Positions 24,539 to 32,781 are shown, numbered from the stretch's first letter. The stretch is DNA of 33,360 bases from JANSYP01 sp038751255 (GCA_038751255.1 JBCDGN010000040.1:1-33360), one strand, 5' to 3'. A program made the numbers and translations. Notes: a model not told the origin generated them from the letters alone.

Positions 24539-25470
24539 GTTGTCCAGTTGAAACGACGAGGCACACGCACGGCCAGCATAGGTTTCAACAAGGGCGAACG
24601 GAACCGGCGCAGATCAAGCGCCTCATGGACGCCCACGCATTTTTCGCCATGGATGCAGGTTTCCACGGCAGACCTGCTGTAAAATGGCGCATCGAGCATT
24701 GGCAGCACTTGTTTCGGTCGCACGCCAGCATCGCCACGGGTTTCCCGATAGACGGCCCAGAGGCTGCGGCGGAACCGCGCCTTGGGCAGGGGATCGATCT
24801 CGCGCGCTTGGCCATCGGCATCGAACTGCAGATGCGCTTCAAGATGGCTGCCATCACGTCTCTGCGCATCATAGAAACAAGTGCTTCCGCCAGCCGCTGG
24901 AAAACGTCCCCAGGTCCAAAAGCTGAAGTCTTGTTCAAGGGCTCGGGTGCCGAAATTCGCATCGAAATACCCGTGACCTTCCCACTGCCAGCCTTTGCTG
25001 TTGAGATCGACCTCAATGCTGCATGTCGGCGCGAATGGGCGCCAGACATGGCCGCCATCGGCGCTGAGCGGCAGCTCGACATCGGTCAGCGCGGTGGGGC
25101 GCACGGTGACTTGGCCGCGGACCCTGGACACCATAGGCGGCGCCCCGATTTCATCGATATCGATGACAAGGCGGTCGCCCAGCCAGCGCATCGACGAAGG
25201 GCCCACGGTGAAGCTGTTCTTGGTCTTGTGGAGCGTCTCGCGCCCTCGGTCGGTCATGGTGAACCTGCCGCCCGGACCATAGGTTGCGACATTAATGCAG
25301 ACATGGTTTTTCGGATCCCAGCGACCCGACCATGCATACCAAGGCGAAAAGACCGAGCCTATAAACCCGATGATGCTGATCGCGCGTCCGCCACCGTCGC
25401 GGATGCCATCGACATACCACCATGCGTAGCCGTTCGGCGGGACGTCGAGGTCGAAATTCGGTCCGTCAAG
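24535..25470 (-). CDS. crtC: Acyclic carotenoid 1,2-hydratase (hydroxyneurosporene synthase) CrtC
   Basis: About 311 residues counted from where recognisable CrtC sequence begins. CrtC adds water to the psi end of neurosporene or lycopene. Typical segments are VPPNGYAWWYVDGIRD, IIGFIGSVFSPWYAWSGR, HVCINVATYGPGGRFTMTDRGR, WQWEGHGYFDANFGTRALE and the C-terminal LKPMLAVRVPRR. The start is unresolved. In this frame there is no ATG, GTG or TTG from the only far-upstream ATG (25743, deep inside crtD) down to an internal ATG at 25257, which would remove the conserved YAWWY and GSVFSP blocks. A GAGG-TTG pair (TTG at 25469) exists but in the crtD frame, one base off. A non-canonical start, frameshift translation or a recent indel are possible. 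The end given is the start of similarity, not a proven start codon. Confidence 0.88.
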   Translation of the reverse strand, partial: LDGPNFDLDVPPNGYAWWYVDGIRDGGGRAISIIGFIGSVFSPWYAWSGRWDPKNHVCINVATYGPGGRFTMTDRGRETLHKTKNSFTVGPSSMRWLGDRLVIDIDEIGAPPMVSRVRGQVTVRPTALTDVELPLSADGGHVWRPFAPTCSIEVDLNSKGWQWEGHGYFDANFGTRALEQDFSFWTWGRFPAAGGSTCFYDAQRRDGSHLEAHLQFDADGQAREIDPLPKARFRRSLWAVYRETRGDAGVRPKQVLPMLDAPFYSRSAVETCIHGEKCVGVHEALDLRRFRSPLLKPMLAVRVPRRFNWTT

Positions 25471-26948
25471 ATCGCCTCGGCCGCGTGCTGACCGGAGAGC
25501 GTTGCCATCGGCAGGCCTGCGCCCGGATGCGTTCCCCCGCCCGCCAGATAGAGCCCCCTTAGCGCCGTCCGTGCGGTTGGTCGCTGGAAGGCCGCCATCG
25601 TGCCATGAGGGGTCTGTCCGTAAAGCGATCCCGCCGTCGCTGGGAAGAGCTGTTCGAAGATCGTGGGCGTGCTCAACGCCTCCACCGCTGGAAGCGGGCT
25701 GAACTGGCAGCCGAAGCGTTCCAGTGTTTCGAAGACCCGGCATCTCGCCTCCTTCTTGTCTATTTCATCAGCGGCCACCGTGAGGGGGGGCGCATTGGCG
25801 ATAATTTCAAACCGCTCAAGTGTGGGCGTCGGCTGATCCAGTCCGCGGTCCATCGCGCAAAGGTATAAGGTCGGATCCGAAAGCCTTTCGCCGCGAGCAA
25901 GGGCGTCGAACTCCGGCATCGGATCATCTCGGAAAAACACGTTGTGGTGGCAGAGCTCTTGTCCCGAGACACGTGCCGCAAATCCCCAAACATCGGCGGA
26001 GAGACTGCGCGGCAGACGTTTTGTCTGTGGCGCAATTTGGTCGACCGCAGGGCCCAGGCGGCCCAAGCTCAGGGCGCGGGGATCGCCGTTAAAGACAACC
26101 CGATCTGCGACGAGCGTCTCGCCGGTTGTCAGACGCACGCCCGTGATCTGACCGCTTGAGGCGAGGATTTCATCCACATCGGCGCCATAGTGAATTTCTG
26201 CACCGCGGGTTAGGGCGATCTCGGCCATTGTTTGGGCCAGATGGTGCATGCCCCCTTGGACGGCCCAGACGCCCGCTGCCTCTGCTTGCCAAATCAGCGA
26301 CAGCAACGCCGGAGCGCGATCAGGCGCACCTCCGACATAAGTCGCATAGCGGCCAAAAAGCTGCGCGAGGCGCGGGTCATCGAAGCTTTGTTTTAACAGA
26401 CCGGCCAGGGTAGAAAACGGTGCCATTTTCCAAGCAAGGCTGGGATCCGCTAGCATGCGTTGCATGAGACCATAGAAGGTTGGCTTCGCAGAGGCGATGA
26501 CGGGGTCATAAAACGCCTCAAAAAGCTCGCGCGCACGCTTGGAAAAGCGGGCAAATTGATCGGCAGCCCGTGCGCCCGCAAAAGCTTTGACCGCGTCGAT
26601 ATTCGCAGTCTCATCATTAAAAAAATCAAGCTGTGCGCCGTCGGTCCAAAAATGCCGAGCGATGATGGGCTGCGGCACCAGTGTGACGTGATCCTCTAGC
26701 CGCGCGCCAACATCCTGAAAGAGCGTGTCAAAGACAGGCTTCATCGTCAGCACGGTCGGACCGGTATCGACAGAGCCCGCTGCAGACGGCAGGGCGCGCA
26801 TTTTGCCCCCGGGTGTGCCGTGGCGCTCTAACACGGTCACTTTCAGCCCATGATGAGCCAAGCGCATGGCCGAGGCGAGCCCCCCCACGCCCGCACCAAT
26901 CACGATGACATGGTCTTGCACCTGCGCTGCTGATCTTTCCCCTGTCAT
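25359..26948 (-). CDS. crtD: Methoxyneurosporene dehydrogenase (C-3,4 desaturase) CrtD
   Basis: A 529-residue FAD-dependent carotenoid desaturase of the CrtI superfamily, acting after CrtC and CrtF in the spheroidene branch. The N-terminal Rossmann motif is VIVIGAGVGGLASAMRLAHHG, followed by HGTPGGKMR and DTGPTVLTM. The C-terminal signature is GLYLAGGGTHPGAGLPMATLSGQHAAEAIL. After AAEAIL the frame continues for ~32 Ser/Thr-rich residues that overlap the beginning of crtC in another frame; this tail may not be ancestral. The ATG at 26948 lacks a strong ribosome site. It is divergent from crtE with a shared PpsR-box region. Confidence 0.95.
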   Translation of the reverse strand: MTGERSAAQVQDHVIVIGAGVGGLASAMRLAHHGLKVTVLERHGTPGGKMRALPSAAGSVDTGPTVLTMKPVFDTLFQDVGARLEDHVTLVPQPIIARHFWTDGAQLDFFNDETANIDAVKAFAGARAADQFARFSKRARELFEAFYDPVIASAKPTFYGLMQRMLADPSLAWKMAPFSTLAGLLKQSFDDPRLAQLFGRYATYVGGAPDRAPALLSLIWQAEAAGVWAVQGGMHHLAQTMAEIALTRGAEIHYGADVDEILASSGQITGVRLTTGETLVADRVVFNGDPRALSLGRLGPAVDQIAPQTKRLPRSLSADVWGFAARVSGQELCHHNVFFRDDPMPEFDALARGERLSDPTLYLCAMDRGLDQPTPTLERFEIIANAPPLTVAADEIDKKEARCRVFETLERFGCQFSPLPAVEALSTPTIFEQLFPATAGSLYGQTPHGTMAAFQRPTARTALRGLYLAGGGTHPGAGLPMATLSGQHAAEAILTDRISTSTSRRTATHGGMSMASATVADARSASSGL

Positions 26949-26958
26949 GTTGTGATTG

Positions 26959-27020
26959 TTGACTCCAAGCCCTAAGGTGTCCAGAATAATTTACACATGC
27001 ACTGTCAATTTATCAAATCA
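26959..27020. promoter_or_regulatory. crtE promoter with tandem PpsR/CrtJ boxes (crtD-crtE intergenic)
   Basis: An exact box TGT-N12-ACA (TGTCCAGAATAATTTACA) lies at 26978-26995. Seven bases further is an imperfect partner TGT-N12-TCA at 27003-27020. A sigma70-like promoter for crtE can be drawn with TTGACT (26959-26964), 17 bases, CAGAAT (26982-26987), so the exact box covers the -10. The region can also act on divergent crtD. Confidence 0.7.
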
Positions 27021-27042
27021 CCTGCGTGGAGGAAGAGCGCAA

Positions 27043-27912
27043 ATGACACTACGTAGCAGGATCGATTCCTCGATGCGCAGCGCTATTAAAAAAGCGCAAT
27101 ACGGTGATGCACCCTCGCGATTGAGCGCGGCTTTGGAAGACGCGGTTTTTCCAGGCGGTGCCCGTATTCGCCCGACGATCCTTCTGTCTGTTGCCATCGC
27201 ATGTGGCGATAGTCGCCAACAGGTGTCGAATGCTGCCGCGACGGCTCTGGAGCTGATCCACTGCGCGAGCCTTGTCCATGATGATCTGCCCTGTTTCGAC
27301 GATGCCGCGATCCGGCGTGGCAAACCTTCGATCCATCGCGCCCATTCTGAACCGCTGGCTGTTCTTGCTGGTGACAGTCTGATCATCCTCGCTTTTGAAA
27401 CGCTTGCGCGATTGGCGGCGCGTGGGGAGCCGCGTGCCGGTGGTCTCTTGCTGTCTTTGGCGCAGCGCACTGGTATGCCCAATGGGATTTGCGCTGGTCA
27501 GGGCTGGGAAAGTGAAGCGGAGATCGACCTGGCCGCCTATCATAAATCCAAGACCGCATCGCTGTTCATCGCGGCAACCGAGATGGGCGCGATTTCCGCG
27601 GGTCATGATCCGGAGCCGTGGTATGATCTGGGCGCGTTGATCGGGGAAGCATTTCAGATTGCCGACGATCTGCGTGATGCGCTGATGAGCGAAAGCGCTT
27701 TAGGGAAACCTGTGGGTCAGGATGACTTGCACGGTCGTCCGAACGCGGTTTCTACGCTGGGCGTCAAAGGGGCAACTGAACGTCTGTCCGACACGCTTGC
27801 CGGCGCGATCGCCTCAATCCCTTCCTGCCCAGGTGAAGCTGGTCTGGCCCAATTGGTCCGTCTTCAATCACAAAAAATCATGCCGGCGGAGCTCGCCCGC
27901 CACGCCATTTGA
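27043..27912 (+). CDS. crtE: Geranylgeranyl diphosphate synthase CrtE
   Basis: A 289-residue trans-prenyl diphosphate synthase that supplies GGPP for carotenoids and for the bacteriochlorophyll tail. The first Asp-rich motif is DDLPCFDD (80-87), the second is IADDLRD (Asp208-209), and FPGGARIRPTI upstream binds IPP. The ATG at 27043 has GGAGG at good spacing; an upstream TTG extension would cross the PpsR boxes and is rejected. Its stop overlaps the crtF start by one base (TGATG). Confidence 0.96.
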   Translation: MTLRSRIDSSMRSAIKKAQYGDAPSRLSAALEDAVFPGGARIRPTILLSVAIACGDSRQQVSNAAATALELIHCASLVHDDLPCFDDAAIRRGKPSIHRAHSEPLAVLAGDSLIILAFETLARLAARGEPRAGGLLLSLAQRTGMPNGICAGQGWESEAEIDLAAYHKSKTASLFIAATEMGAISAGHDPEPWYDLGALIGEAFQIADDLRDALMSESALGKPVGQDDLHGRPNAVSTLGVKGATERLSDTLAGAIASIPSCPGEAGLAQLVRLQSQKIMPAELARHAI

Positions 27913-29024
27913 TGTTTGCCGAAAGCCTGTTTGCGCCACCAACTTGGCTGAACCGTTTGGCGGCGAACCCTGGGTTTCAAAAATGGGCAAGTCAAATCCC
28001 GTTGTTCCGCGGCTTGGTCCGGCGCGAAGGCGAAGTGATCTTTGGCATTTTGCAGGGGTTTGTGGCCTCTCAAGTGCTGACCACCTTGGTCGAACTGCGG
28101 ATACTGCATCAGTTGATGGAGGGGCCTGCAACTCCAGCAAAGCTCGGCCTTGGGGCGGGTTTGTCTCCTGAAAACATGGAGAAATTGCTGCGAGCGGGGG
28201 CGGCGCTGGGTTTGCTGCGTCAAGCGCGAGGCGGGCGCTACGGCCTGACGCGCATGGGGGCTGCGATCACCGGCGCCCCAGGTCTTGAGGCGATGATCCT
28301 GCACAATCGGGCGCTTTATGCCGACATGGCCGACCCGATTGCCTTGCTGCGCAATGATGGCGAGACGCAACTTGCGCAGTTCTGGCCCTATGTCTTCAGT
28401 GGAGATCACGCCACCGGTGATGTGGCTGAGCGCTACTCCGATCTCATGGCGCAGTCCCAGATCATGGTCGCGCAGGATACGCTGCGAATGGTGTCCTTTC
28501 GCGGCACGCGCCGGCTCTTGGATGTTGGCGGTGGTTTTGGCGTCTTTCTGCAAGAGGTTCTTAGCGCACATCCGAAGATCGAAGGACATCTTTTTGATCT
28601 GCCTGGCGTTGTTGCCACGGCAGCGGAGCGCCTCGCGGTCAGCCCAGTTGCGGATCGTGTCACGGTGACTGGTGGGAACTTTCAACAAGATGCGTTTCCA
28701 TCCGGTGCGGACACGATCAGTTTGATCCGCGTGCTCTATGATCACCAGGATGCCACCGTCGCCAATCTGCTGGCCAAAGCCTATGAAACACTCCCACCGG
28801 GCGGGCGTTTGATCATTTCAGAGCCGATGGGCGGCGCCAAGCGGCCCGATCCGGCCTGCGACGTCTATTTCGCGTTTTACACACTGGCGATGGGCACTGG
28901 CACGTTGCGGACGTCACAGCGTATCGCAGAGCTCTGCCAGGCAGCGGGATTTGCAGATATGCGCATTCCCAAAGCGCCGCGCCCTTTCATCTCAAGCGCT
29001 GTGGTCTGTCATAAGCCAGGGTAA
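27912..29024 (+). CDS. crtF: Hydroxyneurosporene O-methyltransferase CrtF
   Basis: A 370-residue SAM-dependent O-methyltransferase that methylates the 1-hydroxyl made by CrtC. The N-terminal dimerisation/winged-helix part includes FVASQVLTTLVELRIL, and the SAM-binding motif is LLDVGGGFGVFL (Asp204). GGRLIISEPMGG and the C-terminal FADMRIPKAPRPFISSAVV match CrtF. The ATG at 27912 overlaps the crtE stop; a TTG one codon earlier is also possible. There is no terminator-like structure after its stop, so readthrough into the bchC operon (superoperon behaviour) is likely. Confidence 0.95.
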   Translation: MFAESLFAPPTWLNRLAANPGFQKWASQIPLFRGLVRREGEVIFGILQGFVASQVLTTLVELRILHQLMEGPATPAKLGLGAGLSPENMEKLLRAGAALGLLRQARGGRYGLTRMGAAITGAPGLEAMILHNRALYADMADPIALLRNDGETQLAQFWPYVFSGDHATGDVAERYSDLMAQSQIMVAQDTLRMVSFRGTRRLLDVGGGFGVFLQEVLSAHPKIEGHLFDLPGVVATAAERLAVSPVADRVTVTGGNFQQDAFPSGADTISLIRVLYDHQDATVANLLAKAYETLPPGGRLIISEPMGGAKRPDPACDVYFAFYTLAMGTGTLRTSQRIAELCQAAGFADMRIPKAPRPFISSAVVCHKPG

Positions 29025-29037
29025 TCGCGCTTCAAAG

Positions 29038-29081
29038 TGTAAGTTTTAGTTGACACTTTGAGATGACAAAATAAACTGACA
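29038..29081 (+). promoter_or_regulatory. bchC promoter with tandem PpsR/CrtJ boxes
   Basis: Box 1 is exact: TGT-N12-ACA (TGTAAGTTTTAGTTGACA) at 29038-29055. Box 2 is imperfect: TGA-N12-ACA at 29064-29081. They are 8 bp apart, the spacing described for cooperative CrtJ binding at the Rhodobacter capsulatus bchC promoter. A promoter TTGACA (29050-29055), 16 bases, TAAACT (29072-29077) overlaps both boxes, so repressor binding would cover both elements. Confidence 0.8.
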
Positions 29082-29140
29082 GAGCCTGAACACTGGTATG
29101 TCAAGCAACGATTCCGACGCAGCTAAAGGGGGAGGCGATC

Positions 29141-30082
29141 ATGGAATGCCGGGCCGTTTTTCTCAATAAACCCAGAGATTTGCATTTGGATACGCTGAGT
29201 CTGAATACGCCAAAGCCCAATGAGATCATTGTCGAGATCAGCCATTCTGGAATCTCGACCGGGACCGAAAAGCTCTTTTGGTCCGGTGATATGCCGTCCT
29301 TTCCAGGCATGGGGTATCCATTGGTCCCAGGCTACGAGGCCACCGGGAGTGTGGTGGAAGCTGCGCCTGACACGGGGTTTCGTCCCGGTGATCGGGTTTT
29401 TGTTCCAGGAGCGGATTGCTTCGTGGGCGCGCGCGGGCTTTTCGGCGGTGCTGCGGAGCGGCTCGTCACGCGGGCGGATCGGGTGATGCGCATCGATCCT
29501 TACTCTGGCGCCGAGGGCGCGCTTTACGCACTCGCGGCGACGGCGCGCCACGCCGTGGCGGGCGTTGGCGGTCACTTGCCGGATCTGATCGTTGGTCACG
29601 GTGTTTTAGGGCGCCTGATTGCGCGCTTGACGATCGCGGCAGGTGCGCCAGCGCCGACAGTTTGGGAGGCCAATCCTGACCGGCGACAGAGCGAGCTTGA
29701 TTACGACATCATCGACCCGGAGTCCGATCCGCGTCGAGATTATCGCGCAATCTATGATGCCTCCGGCAATAGCGCGATCCTCAACGACTTAATCGCGCGT
29801 CTGATCAAGGGCGGTGAGATCGTTTTGGCAGGATTTTACCCGGACGGGATCGCCTTTGATTTCCCGCCCGCCTTCATGCGCGAAGCGCGTCTTCGTATCG
29901 CCGCTGAGTGGGCTCCGCAGGATCTCATGGCGGTTCGCGCGTTGGTCGACAGCGGCGCGTTGTCTTTGAGCGATCTGATCACTCACCATGCCCATCCCGA
30001 AGCGGCCGCCACGGCCTATCGCACTGCATTTGAGGACCCAACCTGCCTCAAGATGGTACTCGACTGGAAGGAAGCCGCGTGA
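29141..30082 (+). CDS. bchC: 3-hydroxyethyl bacteriochlorophyllide a dehydrogenase BchC
   Basis: A 313-residue medium-chain dehydrogenase-like enzyme that oxidises the C3 hydroxyethyl group to acetyl on the way to bacteriochlorophyllide a. Family blocks visible are SHSGISTGTEKLFWSGDMPSF, MGYPLVPGYEATG, and the nucleotide-binding VGHGVLGRL (Gly152-157). The ATG at 29141 has GGGGGAGG seven to ten bases upstream, one of the best ribosome sites in the window. Its stop overlaps the bchX GTG by four bases (GTGA). It is the first gene of bchC-bchX-bchY-bchZ. Confidence 0.96.
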   Translation: MECRAVFLNKPRDLHLDTLSLNTPKPNEIIVEISHSGISTGTEKLFWSGDMPSFPGMGYPLVPGYEATGSVVEAAPDTGFRPGDRVFVPGADCFVGARGLFGGAAERLVTRADRVMRIDPYSGAEGALYALAATARHAVAGVGGHLPDLIVGHGVLGRLIARLTIAAGAPAPTVWEANPDRRQSELDYDIIDPESDPRRDYRAIYDASGNSAILNDLIARLIKGGEIVLAGFYPDGIAFDFPPAFMREARLRIAAEWAPQDLMAVRALVDSGALSLSDLITHHAHPEAAATAYRTAFEDPTCLKMVLDWKEAA

Positions 30083-31080
30083 AAGACGATGTTCCCAATC
30101 TGAAAGACTTCGACGAGCGGCTCCGGGCTGAGGCGCACGAGGATCTCGCTGATCTGGCCACTGAGCCGCCGAAGAAACACACCCAAATCATCGCGATCTA
30201 TGGCAAGGGGGGCATCGGCAAAAGCTTCACCCTGGCCAATCTCAGCCACATGATGGCCGAACAGGGCAAACGCGTCTTGCTGATCGGCTGTGATCCGAAA
30301 TCCGATACCACCAGCCTATTGTTCGGCGGCAAAGCCTGCCCGACGATCATCGAGACCTCCACCAAAAAAGGGCTCTCAGGCGAGCAGGTCCAAATCGGGG
30401 ATGTCTGCTTTAAGCGCAACGGTGTCTTCGCGATGGAGCTTGGCGGGCCCGAGGTTGGCCGCGGCTGCGGCGGGCGCGGGATTATCCATGGCTTTGAGCT
30501 CCTAGAAAAGCTCGGCTTCCATGATTGGGATTTCGACTATGTGCTGCTGGATTTCCTTGGCGATGTCGTTTGCGGGGGCTTCGGTCTGCCGATTGCCCGC
30601 GACATGGCGCAAAAGGTGATACTGGTCGGCTCGAACGATCTGCAATCGCTTTATGTGGCGAACAATGTCTGCTCTGCCGTGGAGTATTTCCGCAAACTTG
30701 GCGGGAATGTCGGTGTCGCAGGGCTGGTGGTCAACAAGGACGACCATTCCGGCGAAGCGCAAGCTTTCGCTGAAGCCGCTCAGATCCCGATCTTGGCGTC
30801 GATCCCGCAAGATGACGATCTGCGGAAAAAATCGGCCAATTATCAGATCGTTGGGACCAATGCATCGCAATGGGGCACGCTCTTTGCTGGACTCGCGGAG
30901 GCGGTCGGTTTGGCGCCGCCAGTGCGCCCGAAACCTCTCGACCAAGACGAACTGATTGGGCTTTTTGACGGATCCGAGACCGGCGCGGGCGTAGTCCTGG
31001 AACCTGCAACCGACACTGATATGCGCGGCAAGTTCGCAGCACCGAAGCCTTCGTTGGAGGTGATCTATGACGGTGCTTGA
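30079..31080 (+). CDS. bchX: Chlorophyllide a reductase iron protein subunit BchX
   Basis: A 333-residue NifH-like ATPase that passes electrons to BchYZ for reduction of the chlorophyllide B ring. The P-loop is YGKGGIGKS (residues 41-49) and GCDPKSDTT follows. The two Cys that bridge a [4Fe-4S] cluster between two subunits are in GRGCGGRG (Cys130) and DVVCGGFG (Cys165). The GTG start at 30079 overlaps the bchC stop by four bases. The last 14 bases overlap the start of a 49-residue ORF that leads into bchY. Confidence 0.96.
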   Translation: MKDDVPNLKDFDERLRAEAHEDLADLATEPPKKHTQIIAIYGKGGIGKSFTLANLSHMMAEQGKRVLLIGCDPKSDTTSLLFGGKACPTIIETSTKKGLSGEQVQIGDVCFKRNGVFAMELGGPEVGRGCGGRGIIHGFELLEKLGFHDWDFDYVLLDFLGDVVCGGFGLPIARDMAQKVILVGSNDLQSLYVANNVCSAVEYFRKLGGNVGVAGLVVNKDDHSGEAQAFAEAAQIPILASIPQDDDLRKKSANYQIVGTNASQWGTLFAGLAEAVGLAPPVRPKPLDQDELIGLFDGSETGAGVVLEPATDTDMRGKFAAPKPSLEVIYDGA

Positions 31081-31216
31081 GAGAAAGCCACAGAAGCGCG
31101 ACTTTCGGGGGTTCCCAAGGCAAAACGACGTGCGCGCAAAGCGGCAGTGTCTGCGAGTTCATGAAGCGCAGCCGCGCCCGGCCCGCGGGACCCAAAAACC
31201 AGTGGGTCAAGCGTGA
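31067..31216 (+). CDS. Small basic ORF bridging bchX and bchY
   Basis: A 49-residue frame from the ATG at 31067 to TGA 31214-31216. It has a perfect GGAGG six bases before the ATG, overlaps the bchX end by 14 bases, and its stop overlaps the bchY GTG by four bases (GTGA). The predicted peptide (MTVLERKPQKRDFRG at the start, PARGTQKPVGQA at the end) is rich in Arg/Lys/Gln, has a single Cys, no hydrophobic segment and no domain I recognise. bchY has no ribosome site of its own, so translation of this ORF probably delivers ribosomes to bchY. Whether the peptide itself has a role (e.g. binding the reductase or RNA) is unknown. Confidence 0.55.
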   Translation: MTVLERKPQKRDFRGFPRQNDVRAKRQCLRVHEAQPRPARGTQKPVGQA

Positions 31217-32781
31217 GCGAAGAGATCACATATGATGCCGCGCAGGATGCTGAGGTGATCGAAGGCACCCCTGTGGAAGACCCGCAAGCGCCCACACTTT
31301 CTGACGGTGGCCTTGGGTGCCATGCGGGGGCTGCTGAGATGGAAGCAGCGGCCAAAGCTGCCGGGCAGTCGGAGCTTTTGGAGCAATACGCCAAAGACTA
31401 TCCGACCGGTCCCCATGACAAGCCGCAAAGCATGTGCCCCGCCTTCGGCAGTCTGCGCGTTGGGCTGCGGATGAAACGTGTGGCGACCCTTTTGTCTGGC
31501 TCGGCGTGTTGTGTGTACGGTCTGACCTTTGTCAGTCATTTCTACGGCGCGCGGCGGTCTGTGGGCTATGTGCCCTTCAATTCCGAAACACTGGTCACCG
31601 GCAAGCTTTTTGAAGACATCCGCGATGCGGTCCATGAGTTGGCCGATCCAGAGCGACTTGATGCCGTTGTGGTGACCAACCTCTGCGTGCCCACTGCCAG
31701 CGGCGTGCCACTGCGCTTGCTGCCGAAGGAAATCAACGGGGTGCGCATCGTGGGCATCGATGTGCCTGGTTTTGGGATCCCTACTCATGCCGAGGCCAAA
31801 GATGTGCTGGCGGGTGCGATGCTCAACTACGCCCGGCAAGAGGCCGAGGCAGGTCCCGTGGCCCGGCCCGAGACCGCGCAGACCGACAAACCCACCGTCA
31901 CGCTTTTGGGAGAAATGTTCCCAGCCGATCCAATTATGATCGGCCAGATGCTTGCCCCGCTGGGTCTCGCCGCAGGACCGACCGTGCCCTGCCGGGAATG
32001 GCGTGAGCTTTACGCGGCGCTTGATTGCGGCGCAGTGGCGGCGATCCATCCCTTCTACACAGCAGCAGTCCGAGAGTTCGAAGCCGCGGGGCGACCTATC
32101 ATTGGCAGCGCGCCGGTGGGTCTTGATGGAACCGCCGCTTGGCTAGAGACCATCGCTGATACTTTCGGTGTCGGTCGGGAAGCCTTGGCCACAGCGCAAA
32201 ACGCGTTTCTTCCGGCGATCAAAGGGGCGCTTGCAGGCGCGCCAATCAAGGGTCGGATCACGCTGTCTGGCTATGAAGGCAGTGAATTGCTGGTTGCGCG
32301 GCTTCTGATCGAAAGCGGTGCAGATGTCGCCTATGTGGGCAGTGCCTGCGCGAAATCTCCTTGGTCGGCTGCGGACGCGGACTGGCTCGCAGCGAAAGGC
32401 GTGACGGTCAAATTCCGCGCTTCTCTGGAAGACGATTGTGCTGCAGTCGAGGCAATCAAACCGGACCTTGCTGTTGGAACCACACCGGTGGTGCAAAAAG
32501 CAAAAGAGCAGGGGATCCCGTCGCTTTACTTTACCAATCTCATCTCGGCGCGTCCCCTCATGGGGCCGGCGGGGGCTGGCAGTCTCGCTGAGGTGGTCAA
32601 TGCGGCCATTGGCAATAAGGACCGCATGGACAAGATGCAGGCCTTTTTCGAAGGGGTCGGATCAGAAGATGCCGCCGGTGTCTGGGAAGGCGATCCTAAT
32701 CTTCACCCCGAGTACCGCGCGCTCAATCTCAAGAAGATCGAAAAACGGCGTCGCGCCGCGGAAGCGGAGGCTATGATCTGA
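31213..32781 (+). CDS. bchY: Chlorophyllide a reductase subunit BchY
   Basis: A 522-residue NifD-like subunit of chlorophyllide a oxidoreductase. Candidate [4Fe-4S] ligands shared with BchZ are Cys75 (QSMCPAF), Cys99/Cys100 (SGSACCVYGL) and Cys158 (TNLCVPTASG). YVPFNSETLVTGKLFEDIRD and ALYFTNLISARPLMG-like segments are typical. The first ~60 residues are acidic and variable. The GTG at 31213 has no Shine-Dalgarno and overlaps the stop of the small upstream ORF, pointing to coupled translation. Its stop overlaps the bchZ start by one base (TGATG). Confidence 0.96.
   Translation: MSEEITYDAAQDAEVIEGTPVEDPQAPTLSDGGLGCHAGAAEMEAAAKAAGQSELLEQYAKDYPTGPHDKPQSMCPAFGSLRVGLRMKRVATLLSGSACCVYGLTFVSHFYGARRSVGYVPFNSETLVTGKLFEDIRDAVHELADPERLDAVVVTNLCVPTASGVPLRLLPKEINGVRIVGIDVPGFGIPTHAEAKDVLAGAMLNYARQEAEAGPVARPETAQTDKPTVTLLGEMFPADPIMIGQMLAPLGLAAGPTVPCREWRELYAALDCGAVAAIHPFYTAAVREFEAAGRPIIGSAPVGLDGTAAWLETIADTFGVGREALATAQNAFLPAIKGALAGAPIKGRITLSGYEGSELLVARLLIESGADVAYVGSACAKSPWSAADADWLAAKGVTVKFRASLEDDCAAVEAIKPDLAVGTTPVVQKAKEQGIPSLYFTNLISARPLMGPAGAGSLAEVVNAAIGNKDRMDKMQAFFEGVGSEDAAGVWEGDPNLHPEYRALNLKKIEKRRRAAEAEAMI

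Noticed and set aside
24445..25491. Long plus-strand open frame (about 348 codons) opposite crtC
   Set aside because: It is antisense to clear CrtC coding sequence and has no recognisable domain; long antisense frames are common in GC-rich DNA.
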